64,000 nt of DNA from Mycolicibacterium confluentis (lineage in GTDB: Bacteria > Actinomycetota > Actinomycetes > Mycobacteriales > Mycobacteriaceae). The position numbers and the translations under genes were made by a program. Below are positions 33,002-41,581 of this stretch, piece after piece. The notes under the pieces are model-generated. The model made no database searches. It had not been told where the DNA came from and saw nothing but the letters and a program-made list of their open reading frames with translations. The stretch spans positions 4,960,001 to 5,024,000 of the forward strand of contig NZ_AP022612.1 of assembly GCF_010729895.1 (NCBI RefSeq), in the 5' to 3' direction. Every line of letters begins with the position of its first letter. Positions within the stretch are counted from its first letter, which is position 1.

Positions 33002-33796
33002 CTAGCCCCGCTCCCCCGACAACACCGCCACCACCTCGCGCAGCGGCTCGGGACTGACGGCGATACCCCCGAGGAACGGGTGGGAAAGCTGGAGCACCAG
33101 AAAGAGATTGGTGGCCACCAGCGTTCCCACGATCGCGACCATGGGGTAGTGCATCATGGGATGCTCGACGCCGTAGATGATGACGGTGCCCAGCACCATC
33201 GCGCTGGTCAGAAAGATCACCGCCCACAGCGGCCAGGGCGGACCAGTGTCGGTGCGGGCCTGCACAATCCGCTCCGTACGCGCCTGACTGATCTTGTCGA
33301 GGTTCACCACTGACGTCGTCAGGACAGACTTCTGCACGTCGTCGGCCGGGCGGATCTGGCGATATGTCGAATACAGATCGGCCAGGGCGGAATCAGCAGC
33401 CGCAGAACTCCCGTGGATGGCATTGGACCACTCGTCGATCGCCGCCTGCTCATAGGTCAACAGGCTCGCGCGGATGCGGTCCGCGTCCGCGGGAGCGAAC
33501 ACCGAAGCATCGCGCGCCATCTGGACCGCCGCTGAACCCTCGGCGCGGGCCTTGCCATCCGCGGCGCCGATCTGACTCCACATCGCCGACACCACGAAGC
33601 CGATGAAGAACGCGTAGACGAAACCGATGACACCGTAGGTGAACTTGGTGACATCGTTGTGGTCCTCGCGGCGCAACACCGGAAACCGCCGCCGGACAAG
33701 GACCTGCAGGGCCACCGCCCCACCGGCGATCACGACGATCAGCAGCACCAACAGCAGGCCCGCCGGGATATGGCTGACCAGCCACGCACTCACCAT
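33002..33796 (-). CDS. DUF4239 membrane protein
   Basis: A 264-residue membrane protein: two N-terminal helices (HIPAGLLLVLLIVVIAGGAV and TKFTYGVIGFVYAFFIGFVV), a soluble helical middle part of about 120 residues rich in Ala and Arg, and two C-terminal helices (WAVIFLTSAMVLGTVIIY and MVAIVGTLVATNLFLVLQL). This is the DUF4239 arrangement; no function is established. The ATG at 33796 follows GAGAGGG and gives the family length, whereas the longer frame runs through the esterase gene. It is the third gene of the GH13-esterase-DUF4239 group, 11 nt after the esterase. Confidence 0.88.
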   Translation of the reverse strand: MVSAWLVSHIPAGLLLVLLIVVIAGGAVALQVLVRRRFPVLRREDHNDVTKFTYGVIGFVYAFFIGFVVSAMWSQIGAADGKARAEGSAAVQMARDASVFAPADADRIRASLLTYEQAAIDEWSNAIHGSSAAADSALADLYSTYRQIRPADDVQKSVLTTSVVNLDKISQARTERIVQARTDTGPPWPLWAVIFLTSAMVLGTVIIYGVEHPMMHYPMVAIVGTLVATNLFLVLQLSHPFLGGIAVSPEPLREVVAVLSGERG

Positions 33797-33807
33797 CGAC
33801 GACCCTC

Positions 33808-34986
33808 TCAAGCACCGCCGGGCTGCAATGGCCCACCCGTTCGCGCCGCAAGATGCCGCCCATAGACGATCCCGAGGAAGGCCGCGACGTTCTGGGCCAC
33901 CAGGTGCGCCCGCACCGAGGCCAGCGCGTCGAACATGTGATGGGCGTTGGGCAGTTCGGCGTACAACACCGTCGCCGCACCCGCGGACCGCAGGGCCGCC
34001 GAGAAGACCCGTGACTGACCGGGCGGTACGACGTTGTCCTTGGCGCCATGCAGCACGAAGAACGGTGGGGCATCGCTGCTGACATGGCACACGGGCGATG
34101 CCAACTCGTAAGTGTCGCGAGAGCCTGCCAAAGGCATCTTCAGCACCGAGCGTTCCAGGAACGGCATCATCTGCGGATGCATGATCCGCGAGTCGGTCAG
34201 GTCGAACACGCCGTACATCGGAACCGCGGCATGCACTGTGGTGTCGAGGGATTCGAACCCGGGTTGGAATCGAGGTTCGTTGGCTGTCAGCGCGGTCAAC
34301 GCGCTCAGGTGCCCACCGGCGGACCCACCCGTCACCGCGATGAAACTGGGATCTCCGCCGAAGTCGGCGATGTTCTGCTTGACCCACGCCACCGCGCGCT
34401 TGACGTCGATCACGTGCGCGGGCCACGCGTGGTGCGGGCTCCGACGGTAGTTGATCGATACCCCGACCCAGCCGCGCTCAGCCATCGCGGCCAGCAGTGG
34501 ATATCCCTGCCCGCGTTTGTCGTTCACCGACCAGGCACCACCCGGGATGTGCACCAGCACCGGGGCGTCACAACGGGTGTCCGGCCGTCGCCAGATGTCG
34601 AGGGTGTGTGCTCGCCCGCCATCCCCATACGAGATGTCCGCGGCACCGCCACAGTAGCGACGCCGGTGTCGAAGGACCGTGACCGGCCCGCGGGAACCCA
34701 CCCGACGTGGCGGCGTTCTGGGATGTACCGCGTCGTCGGCGAAGCCGTCGCCGAACGCCTCCCGCAACGCTCGGTCCAAGACCGAGTCGGCGTGCTGGGC
34801 GGCAACCCCACGGGCGATGTCACCGACCGGACCAACGGGGACGGGCAACGAGGAGATGGCCTGAGCAGCCAGCACATGTGGCCGGCACTCAGCGGCCAAC
34901 CAACCACCCGCCATCGCGGCCAACACACCGGAGTGCCGCACCGCACGGCTTCCCGTCCGATAGATGCCCGCAGGGTCCACCAGCAC
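33808..34986 (-). CDS. Alpha/beta hydrolase (hormone-sensitive-lipase-like esterase)
   Basis: A 392-residue carboxylesterase-type hydrolase. The oxyanion motif HIPGGAW, the nucleophile elbow GGSAGGH, the aspartate in HGAKDNVVPP and the histidine in NAHHMFD are all in order. Around 100 N-terminal residues precede the catalytic domain, as in several mycobacterial lipases of the LipN/LipC kind, and may form a cap or membrane contact. The GTG at 34986 is used; a GTG two codons later is equally possible. The gene lies 30 nt after the GH13 gene and 11 nt before DUF4239. The ester substrate is unknown. Confidence 0.9.
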   Translation of the reverse strand: MLVDPAGIYRTGSRAVRHSGVLAAMAGGWLAAECRPHVLAAQAISSLPVPVGPVGDIARGVAAQHADSVLDRALREAFGDGFADDAVHPRTPPRRVGSRGPVTVLRHRRRYCGGAADISYGDGGRAHTLDIWRRPDTRCDAPVLVHIPGGAWSVNDKRGQGYPLLAAMAERGWVGVSINYRRSPHHAWPAHVIDVKRAVAWVKQNIADFGGDPSFIAVTGGSAGGHLSALTALTANEPRFQPGFESLDTTVHAAVPMYGVFDLTDSRIMHPQMMPFLERSVLKMPLAGSRDTYELASPVCHVSSDAPPFFVLHGAKDNVVPPGQSRVFSAALRSAGAATVLYAELPNAHHMFDALASVRAHLVAQNVAAFLGIVYGRHLAARTGGPLQPGGA

Positions 34987-35016
34987 AGTCTGGCACCCAC
35001 GCCGCCCGCGAAGGCG

Positions 35017-37284
35017 TCATCCAATCGAATCGGAAGCCGCGTCGTCAGGTTCGGGCGCCTCGACCAGGAGCGCAAGTCCGTGGTGCGGCGGCATGTCGAC
35101 GGCGAAGCTGTGCAGATCGTCCACGGTGGCCAGCGATTTCCCGCTGAACATGTCCGACACGTGGCCTCCGGCGGGGAGCTTGTCCGAGCGCACCGTGCCG
35201 GCGATGTGCTCGTTGGCGAAGTTGAGCACCGTGAGCTGATAGACGCGATCGTCTTCGAGTCGGTGCACCATGACGAGCATGCCGCGGTGCGAGACGTCGG
35301 GGATGTCGATCTGACGACTGGTGGCGATGCCGTAGTGCGACCGCACGCGAAGGATCGCCTGCAGCTGACGCAGGAAGCTCGCCTCGTCGGCCAACTGCTC
35401 CGGGATCGATCCGTAAAGACTTCTCCCCCTTGGCATGCCGGCCAACGACCGCTCCGCGTCGGGGTTGACACCCATGAGGTCGTGTGCGGCGCGGTGGATC
35501 CATCGGGTGTCACCGCTGCGCAGCAGCGCCGAAACCTGCTCGGCGGGAAGGGGGAGCATCCCGCAGAGGTCCCAGCCGGACAGCGCGAAGACGCCGGGTT
35601 GTAGGGCGTTGAACATTGCCAGCAGCAGGTGGGCGCGCCGGACGTGGTCGATGTCGACCATCTCGTCCAGTTTCGCCAGGTCGGTGACCCCCAGCGTGGC
35701 GGTGATCAGAGACGCTGTGGTGCAGGCGATTCCATTGGTGGTGAACACCCGGTTGTACGGCGCGTTGGGGCCGGTCAGCTTCTCGCTGAGGTCACGACGG
35801 ATGATGTCGCCCAACTGCTCACCGGTGACCTGCTCGTTCTTGTATTCGTAGATGTCGTCACGGTGGCCGGTGGACCAGTGCACGAGTTCATAGGTGAGTT
35901 CGTCGTGGTTCTGCAGGGCATGCACCAGCGACACGGGGTCCACGCCCAACTCGAGCGTGGTGCGCAGCGTCAGGCGCAGGAACTCGGTGTCGCCGGTGAC
36001 GAAGGCGTGCTGATAGGCGGGTCGGCTGATGAAGTCGTAGGAGAGGTCGGCCCCCGCCTCACCGATCTGCCTGATGTCGTCGATGGTCAGGTTCAACTCC
36101 TGGAAGGTGAACCCGCCGACCTTGCGGACCATGCTGGCGATGAGGTGGTTGGCGGCCTCAGACAGCGGATGACCCTCCGACCATCCCGGGTTGTCCTCAG
36201 CCGCGGTCTTCTCCGCGCCCAGAAAACCGTTGGCGTCCAGCCTGAGTCCGCCGGTGCCAAGATCCGCCAGCGAGTGCAGCGCGTCCCCGATCACCAGGCG
36301 CATGCCGGCGAACGACGGGTCGAGCCAGTTGATGGAGGGCTGCCCGTCCTTGAAGTAGTGCAGGTACACCCATCGCCGGACGATCCCGTCGACGCCCAGA
36401 ACGGGTCGGGTCACGCTCCAGTTGGTCTCCTTGACCCCTTCGGCGTAGAAGATCACCCGCTGCAGACGTCCGATGATGTACCCGGCCTTGTCCAACCAGT
36501 CCTCGGTGGCCGCGTCGATGTTGACCGAATCCGCTCCGGCCGGCACGTCGGGCAGGTTGTCCCAGTCCAGGGGGTCCACCTCGACCATGTGGTAGATGCC
36601 CGGGTAGTCCGCGTACTTCATCTCCGCGAGCCGGAAGTCCGCGCCCTTGCCCGTATGGCCGGGCACGATGTCGTCGATGATCGTGCCGCCGTACCAGTTG
36701 GCGGTCCCACACAGGTGGCGGAACTCCTCTTCGGTGCCGAAGGCCGGATCGATCTGGGTGCTGATGCGGTCGAAGTGGCCGTCGACGCTGGGGGTGTGCT
36801 GCCAGCCCGAGATGCCACCGGCACGCTTGACCGGACCGGTGTGCACGGCTTCGATGCCGATCTCGGCGAACGCCTTCCACAACTGCTCATCCGCGATGGC
36901 CTTGAGGAAGGACTCGTCGGGTCGGGTGATCAACGAGATCGGGTAGGCGGTGAACCAGACCGAGGCGGTGTCGACCGCGCCGCGCGGATTGGGGTTGGCG
37001 TAGGGGTTCTGCCACATCGACCCCTGCCCCGAGAACTGTTGGCTGATCTCGTTGGCATCGCTGAGCATCGACTGCGACAGCAGCCACGACACGTAGGCCG
37101 GGTTCTCGGCGGAGGCGGGGCCGTCCTGCGCGAGGGAGCGACGGGTGAAGGGGGATTTGACGCGCGGCCGGTACCGCAGAGTCCGAGGCCTGGCGGGGTG
37201 CAGATGTTCGTCGAAGGTGATCTCGGTCGGTTCGTTGGGCTGCTCAGACTGGTCACTGAGCGCAGATTCCACCGATTGCGACAT
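35017..37284 (-). CDS. GH13 alpha-glucosyltransferase, trehalose-synthase-like
   Basis: A 755-residue GH13 enzyme. An unusual N-terminal extension of about 100 residues precedes the barrel. Barrel signatures are [11 protein letters not shown] (204-214), [10 protein letters not shown] with the predicted nucleophile D350, FQELNL with acid/base E396 and NHDE at 459-462 with the transition-state stabilising aspartate. The general layout resembles trehalose synthase (TreS) and related alpha-glucan enzymes, but the wording around the active site is divergent, so the precise reaction is open. The ATG at 37284 follows the strong AGGGAGGAG site. It heads a three-gene minus-strand group with an esterase and DUF4239 protein. 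Confidence 0.85.
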   Translation of the reverse strand: MSQSVESALSDQSEQPNEPTEITFDEHLHPARPRTLRYRPRVKSPFTRRSLAQDGPASAENPAYVSWLLSQSMLSDANEISQQFSGQGSMWQNPYANPNPRGAVDTASVWFTAYPISLITRPDESFLKAIADEQLWKAFAEIGIEAVHTGPVKRAGGISGWQHTPSVDGHFDRISTQIDPAFGTEEEFRHLCGTANWYGGTIIDDIVPGHTGKGADFRLAEMKYADYPGIYHMVEVDPLDWDNLPDVPAGADSVNIDAATEDWLDKAGYIIGRLQRVIFYAEGVKETNWSVTRPVLGVDGIVRRWVYLHYFKDGQPSINWLDPSFAGMRLVIGDALHSLADLGTGGLRLDANGFLGAEKTAAEDNPGWSEGHPLSEAANHLIASMVRKVGGFTFQELNLTIDDIRQIGEAGADLSYDFISRPAYQHAFVTGDTEFLRLTLRTTLELGVDPVSLVHALQNHDELTYELVHWSTGHRDDIYEYKNEQVTGEQLGDIIRRDLSEKLTGPNAPYNRVFTTNGIACTTASLITATLGVTDLAKLDEMVDIDHVRRAHLLLAMFNALQPGVFALSGWDLCGMLPLPAEQVSALLRSGDTRWIHRAAHDLMGVNPDAERSLAGMPRGRSLYGSIPEQLADEASFLRQLQAILRVRSHYGIATSRQIDIPDVSHRGMLVMVHRLEDDRVYQLTVLNFANEHIAGTVRSDKLPAGGHVSDMFSGKSLATVDDLHSFAVDMPPHHGLALLVEAPEPDDAASDSIG

Positions 37285-37428
37285 GCAACTCCTCCCTGAC
37301 TTCGTGCCCGCGACCCCGAATCCGCTGAGCACGCAATGCCGAGCCTACGGATGCCTGGCACGATGCGCTTTTCGGCGAACCTCGTAAGACGAACCTCGCG
37401 GGCAGTATTGCCGCGCGAGTGGTCCGCT

Positions 37429-37460
37429 GAAACGCACCTCCGAAACGCACCTCCGAAACG
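37429..37460. repeat. Short 13-bp tandem repeat upstream of the GH13 gene
   Basis: GAAACGCACCTCC occurs at 37429-37441 and 37442-37454 and begins a third time at 37455 (GAAACG). Related words (CGAACCTCG twice near 37373-37400, GAAACGCA near 37480) scatter nearby. It lies in the 239-bp gap between the GH13 gene and the upstream SDR, about 150 bp before the GH13 start, and could hold regulator sites. Confidence 0.6.
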
Positions 37461-37523
37461 GACGCCCAGAACACGCGTCGAAACGCACAGCGAAAGCCCG
37501 CCTGAGACAGACGGGAGCACCCG

Positions 37524-38342
37524 CTAGGTCGACTCCCCCATCGACGAGGTGATCGCGGCCGACAGGAAGGCGACGGCCTGGTTCCGGCTGACCGACCCCA
37601 TCAACTGGGCGGCCGCGCGCATGTCCTCGCCGACGAAGACCGTCGGCCCGTTGGTGAGGTTGTCGAAGGCCTCGGTCACGACGGTGGACACGTCGACGGC
37701 ACCGTCCGGCACGTCCTCCTCGGATGCGATCTGGCCGCGCTCGTATTCGAGCCGGCGCAGTGCCGGGGTGTTCGTCTTGCCCAGGATCAGGCCGACGACG
37801 TCGACCCCGGCCGGGTTGAGTTCGGCCCACAGGGCTTCGGCGAACACCATGTCAAACGCCTTGCTGGCGGCATAGGCCACCATGTTCGGACCGCCGGCCA
37901 GACCCGCGCCCGACCCAAAGAGCACGATCCCGCCGCGTCCGCGCGCGACCATCCCGGGCGCGAAGTGGTGGCACAGTCGCACCGGGGTCAGGCAGTTGCG
38001 AGCAACCATCGATTCGGCCGCCGCGAGCGTGTTGTCGAGGAACGGTCGGAAGTCGGGATCGGCCCCTGCGCAGTACACCAGGAAACCGACTTCCAGGTCG
38101 GCGGTCGCCTCGGCGATGGCAGCGGCGGCGTCCTCGTGGGCCAGGTCGACGGCCAGGCTGCGCGTGGAGACCCCGGTCCGGCCTTCGATCCCGGCGGCGA
38201 CCTCATCGAGCACCCCCTGTCTGCGGGCCACCAGCACGATGTTGAGTCCTCGCTCGGCCAGGCCCTCGGCCAACGCGGCGCCCACCCCGTCGGACGCCCC
38301 GGCGACGACGGCCCACGGCCCGTACTTCTGCGCGAACGTCAC
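37524..38342 (-). CDS. Short-chain dehydrogenase
   Basis: A 272-residue SDR with WAVVAGASDGVGAALAEGL (glycine motif near residues 11-19), VYCAGAD instead of NNAG, Ser in FGSGAGLAG and YAASK as the active-site tyrosine-lysine. These variants are typical of atypical SDRs. The start is the GTG at 38342, overlapping the stop of the SnoaL-like gene by 4 nt. The two genes form a small operon, a combination often met in mycobacterial catabolism of hydroxylated aromatics or steroids. Substrate unknown. Confidence 0.85.
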   Translation of the reverse strand: MTFAQKYGPWAVVAGASDGVGAALAEGLAERGLNIVLVARRQGVLDEVAAGIEGRTGVSTRSLAVDLAHEDAAAAIAEATADLEVGFLVYCAGADPDFRPFLDNTLAAAESMVARNCLTPVRLCHHFAPGMVARGRGGIVLFGSGAGLAGGPNMVAYAASKAFDMVFAEALWAELNPAGVDVVGLILGKTNTPALRRLEYERGQIASEEDVPDGAVDVSTVVTEAFDNLTNGPTVFVGEDMRAAAQLMGSVSRNQAVAFLSAAITSSMGEST

Positions 38343-38746
38343 GGTGCCCCCACGGTCGTCACGCGCGCCGCGGTGAACCGGCGCCGCGCGATGCGCCACC
38401 CGTCGCCGGTGCGCACCAGGTCGTCGTCGTAGACGCCGACGGCGTTCACACCGGACTGTCCGTCGGGCGCGAGGATCAGGCCGTCGATGTACGTCCGGGC
38501 CTCGGCCGTGTCCCCCGCGACCGTGATGGCCATGTTGCTGAGGCGGTGCAGGGTCTGCCCGGCCATCGCGTGCGCCTGCTCCATGAATTCGGTGACGGCG
38601 TCCACGCCATGGAAGGTGCCGATCTCGCCGTAGTCGAGTTCGCAGTCGGTGGTGAAGACCGTCCGGAACAACGGCCAGTCGCGCCGATCGATCCCGGTGG
38701 CGTACCTGATCAGAACATCGGAGATGTCCTGACGATCGTCGGTCAT
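38339..38746 (-). CDS. SnoaL/NTF2-like protein
   Basis: A 135-residue cone-shaped NTF2-like fold: ISDVLIRYATGIDRRDWPLFRTVFTTDCELDYGEIG at the start, then a helix VTEFMEQAHAMAGQTLHRL and strands ending GDGWRIARRRF. The conserved Y-A-x-x-I-D-x-x-D pattern is typical of the SnoaL_4 subgroup, whose members include isomerases, dehydratases and hydroxysteroid-related enzymes as well as non-catalytic proteins. The ATG at 38746 is preceded by GAAAGAG. It overlaps the SDR start by 4 nt, so the two proteins probably act together. Confidence 0.88.
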   Translation of the reverse strand: MTDDRQDISDVLIRYATGIDRRDWPLFRTVFTTDCELDYGEIGTFHGVDAVTEFMEQAHAMAGQTLHRLSNMAITVAGDTAEARTYIDGLILAPDGQSGVNAVGVYDDDLVRTGDGWRIARRRFTAARVTTVGAP

Positions 38747-38844
38747 ACTCGCTCTTTCGTTCGGATGCGGGACACAGCGCGCTCTCGTGTGCCGATCAGC
38801 GATTCGGACTTTACAGCTCGGACCGCGAACGTCACGCTGAGTTG

Positions 38845-41082
38845 ATGAGCGGCCCATCCGAGGACCGAGTGTTCACCTTCTGCCGGTACTGCCTGGCCTC
38901 GTGCGGTGTCGAGGTCACGGTCGCCGACAACCGCGTCGTCAAGATCTCCGCCGACAAGGACAACCCGCACAGTTGGCGGGACTTCTGCGCCAAGGGCCGC
39001 AACGCGCATCAGCTTGTGTCGCACCCGCGCCGGATCGTCGCCCCGATGAAGCGGGTGGGCGACCGCTACATCGAGGCCACCTGGGACGAGGCCATCGCCG
39101 ACATCGCGGCCCGGATGATGGCGCTCATCGACGCCGACGGACCCGACACCATCGGCGCCTACTACGGAAACCCGGCCGGATTCTCGTCGTCCAACCTGAT
39201 CTTCATGAACGCCTGGCTCGACGGGATCGGCACCGCCAACCGCTATGCGGTGGGTTCGGTCGACCAGAACGCGCTGCACGTCGTCGCCGAGGCCATGTAC
39301 GGCTCGCCGATCATGGTGCCGGTGTCCGACATCGACAACTGCGACTACTTCCTCCTGGTCGGCACAAATCCTGCTGTCAGCGCGTGGAATTGGGTCGAGA
39401 CCGCACCCGGCGGCTGGCAGCGCGCACTGCAGCGGCAACGCGAGGGCGCGACGATCGTCGTCGTCGATCCCCTCCGCACCGAGTCGGCGGATCGGGCTGA
39501 CACTCACCTCGCGGTCCGCCCCGGCCAGGATTGGGCGCTGCTGTTGGCGATGGTCAAGGTGATCCTGGACGACGGCCTCGAACACACCGCGGACTGCGTG
39601 GACCGGGCCACCGGGTGCGAGGAGCTTCGACGCCTGACCGACACGGCCGACCTCGACGATCTCGCGACGCGCTGCGACATCCCGCGCGCCGAGATCGAAC
39701 GGATCGCGCGTGAATTCGCCACCGCGCGGTCGGCGATGGCGATCACCCGCACCGGGGTGTCGCTGCACATCACGGGCACGGTCGGCGAATGGTTGGGGCA
39801 CGTCCTCAACGTCATCACCGGACGGATGGATCGGCCGGGCGGACGCCGATTCGAACCGGGGTACCTGGACGCGCTGCGACTGGCCGGCCTGGCCAAAACC
39901 CCCGACCATCTCAGCCGGGTCGCGGGTCGGCCGATGGTCGCGGGGGCGCATGCACTCAGCGAACTGCCCGCCGAGATCACCACGCCGGGACCCGGTCGGA
40001 TTCGAGCCATGGTCATCAACGCCGGCAACCCGGTGGTGTCCGGACCGGACGGCGCGGCGTTGGACGAGGCACTGGCTCAACTCGACCTGCTGGTCGCCAT
40101 CGACTTCGTGCAACGCGAAAGCCACCGACATGCGCACTGGCTGCTGCCCGCGGTGCACTGGCTCGAACGCGACGACCTGCTGGCGCTCACCAGCAATATG
40201 CACGACGAACCGTATGTGCAGTTCGGCGCGAGGGCCGTGGCCCCACCGCCGGAAGCTCACGAGGAGTGGCGGATCTTCGTCGACCTCGCGCTGGCCATGC
40301 GCACTCCGCTGTTCGGGTCCGCGATGGTGACGCGGTTCATCGCCGCCACGCGCACGCTTGCCCGAGTGACCCGGCGGCCCGCGTTGGCGTTCCAGCCGAA
40401 ATGGATCGATCGGCTGATCATCGCGATGTCACGAAAAGTGAACGGCCACAAGCTGTCATGGCGGAAACTGCAGAGACACCCGCACGGCATGGTGCTGGGA
40501 CCGCGCGAGTACGGCCGGTTCGACGCCGCGCTGCGCACCTCCGACGGGCGCATCCACCTGGCGCCGGACAGCCTCGTGGCGCGGGCCCGGGAACTGCTCG
40601 ACACACCCACCCCGACCGCACCGCCGGGCCACCCCTTCCTCCTCGGCAACCGCCGCCACCGGCATTCGATGAACTCCTATCTCAACGACCTGCCCGGTCT
40701 GCATCCCGGCGGCAGGCGCAGCGTCGCAGTGATCCACCCCGACGACGCGGCCGAACTGGGCATCGCCACCGGCGATCGGATCCAGGTGTTCTCCCCCGCC
40801 GGCGCGGTGGAACTCGACGCCGAGATCGACGACCGGCCTCGCCGCGGGGTGGTGATCGTCGATCACGGCTGGGGTTCGCGGGTCTTCGACCCGGCCGGGT
40901 CGGCCCCGGCGATCGTCCACGGCGTCAACCGCAATCTGCTGGTCACGGGATCCCCGGTGGATCCGCTCTCCCAGACACCGGCATTGAGCTCGACGTATGT
41001 CGGAGTGCGGCCAGTGAGCGCCGTCACCGAAGGTGAAGACCGGCGCGAGCAAACGTTTACACTGGGAAGTTATGAGGTCTAA
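38845..41082 (+). CDS. Molybdopterin-dependent oxidoreductase with 4Fe-4S cluster
   Basis: A 745-residue enzyme of the DMSO reductase / formate dehydrogenase family. The 4Fe-4S ligands are C13-x2-C16-x3-C20-x27-C48. Later segments fit the bis-MGD binding domains: YAVGSVDQNA, LLVGTNPAVSAWNW, DPLRTESADRADTHLAVRPGQDWAL, the FLLGNRRHRHSMNSYLNDLP region and the C-terminal beta-barrel GIATGDRIQVFSPAGAVE. No twin-arginine signal is present, so it is cytosolic. The ATG at 38845 is chosen; a TTG one codon upstream is possible. No partner subunit is adjacent. Electron acceptor and substrate are unknown. The last 11 nt overlap the next gene. Confidence 0.9.
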   Translation: MSGPSEDRVFTFCRYCLASCGVEVTVADNRVVKISADKDNPHSWRDFCAKGRNAHQLVSHPRRIVAPMKRVGDRYIEATWDEAIADIAARMMALIDADGPDTIGAYYGNPAGFSSSNLIFMNAWLDGIGTANRYAVGSVDQNALHVVAEAMYGSPIMVPVSDIDNCDYFLLVGTNPAVSAWNWVETAPGGWQRALQRQREGATIVVVDPLRTESADRADTHLAVRPGQDWALLLAMVKVILDDGLEHTADCVDRATGCEELRRLTDTADLDDLATRCDIPRAEIERIAREFATARSAMAITRTGVSLHITGTVGEWLGHVLNVITGRMDRPGGRRFEPGYLDALRLAGLAKTPDHLSRVAGRPMVAGAHALSELPAEITTPGPGRIRAMVINAGNPVVSGPDGAALDEALAQLDLLVAIDFVQRESHRHAHWLLPAVHWLERDDLLALTSNMHDEPYVQFGARAVAPPPEAHEEWRIFVDLALAMRTPLFGSAMVTRFIAATRTLARVTRRPALAFQPKWIDRLIIAMSRKVNGHKLSWRKLQRHPHGMVLGPREYGRFDAALRTSDGRIHLAPDSLVARARELLDTPTPTAPPGHPFLLGNRRHRHSMNSYLNDLPGLHPGGRRSVAVIHPDDAAELGIATGDRIQVFSPAGAVELDAEIDDRPRRGVVIVDHGWGSRVFDPAGSAPAIVHGVNRNLLVTGSPVDPLSQTPALSSTYVGVRPVSAVTEGEDRREQTFTLGSYEV

Positions 41083-41524
41083 GCAAACCATCGGGCTGGC
41101 GGCTGCGCTGGCAGTCGCGGGCTGGTGCGCCTCGACCGCGATCAGCGCCGCTGAGCCGACACCACCGGGGCCGCCTCCTGGCCCGGCGCCCGGCCCCACC
41201 GCGACGATCGAAGGCAGCGGCACCTACGCCGTCGGCACCGACATCACGCCCGGAACCTACAGTTCAGCCGGCCCAGTCGAGGGCAAGGTCTGCTACTGGA
41301 AGCGCACCAACGGCGAGGAAATCGTCGACAACGCCATGAGCAAGAAGCAGCAGGTCGTCAAGATCGAGGCCAGCGACACCAGCTTCAAGACCAGCGACTG
41401 CCAGCAGTGGCAGCGCATCGATGACTGTCTGCCGGGCTGCGCGCCCGCCGGAGCGAGTCCCGCCGAGATCCTCGGCCAACTCGGACGGATCGTGCTGACC
41501 AATCCGGGCCCGCCCGCGGGCTGA
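41072..41524 (+). CDS. Small secreted protein of unknown function
   Basis: A 150-residue exported protein. The N-terminus is a signal peptide (MRSKQTIGLAAALAVAGW then ISAAEP), followed by a proline-rich linker (TPPGPPPGPAPGPTAT) and a domain with GTYAVGTDITPGTYSSAGP, VCYWKRTNG and DNAMSKKQQVVKIEASDTSFKTSDCQQW. The mature part resembles small mycobacterial secreted proteins with a repeated GTYxVGxDIxPGTY strand. Four cysteines could form two disulphides. The ATG at 41072 follows GGGAAG and lies inside the 3' end of the oxidoreductase gene in another frame. Function unknown. Confidence 0.85.
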   Translation: MRSKQTIGLAAALAVAGWCASTAISAAEPTPPGPPPGPAPGPTATIEGSGTYAVGTDITPGTYSSAGPVEGKVCYWKRTNGEEIVDNAMSKKQQVVKIEASDTSFKTSDCQQWQRIDDCLPGCAPAGASPAEILGQLGRIVLTNPGPPAG

Positions 41525-41581
41525 GGTCCAACCCCGTCGCCTAACGTGGGTCATCCTCCACCCGGTCCCTAAGGAGCGACG

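Noticed and set aside
32854..33057. Small plus-strand open frame between the DUF222 and DUF4239 genes.
   Set aside because: No ribosome site, low-complexity composition and overlap with the DUF4239 end.
33002..34426. A 474-codon frame joining the DUF4239 protein to upstream sequence.
   Set aside because: The upstream part is the out-of-frame shadow of the esterase; a ribosome site and normal N-terminus mark the start at 33796.
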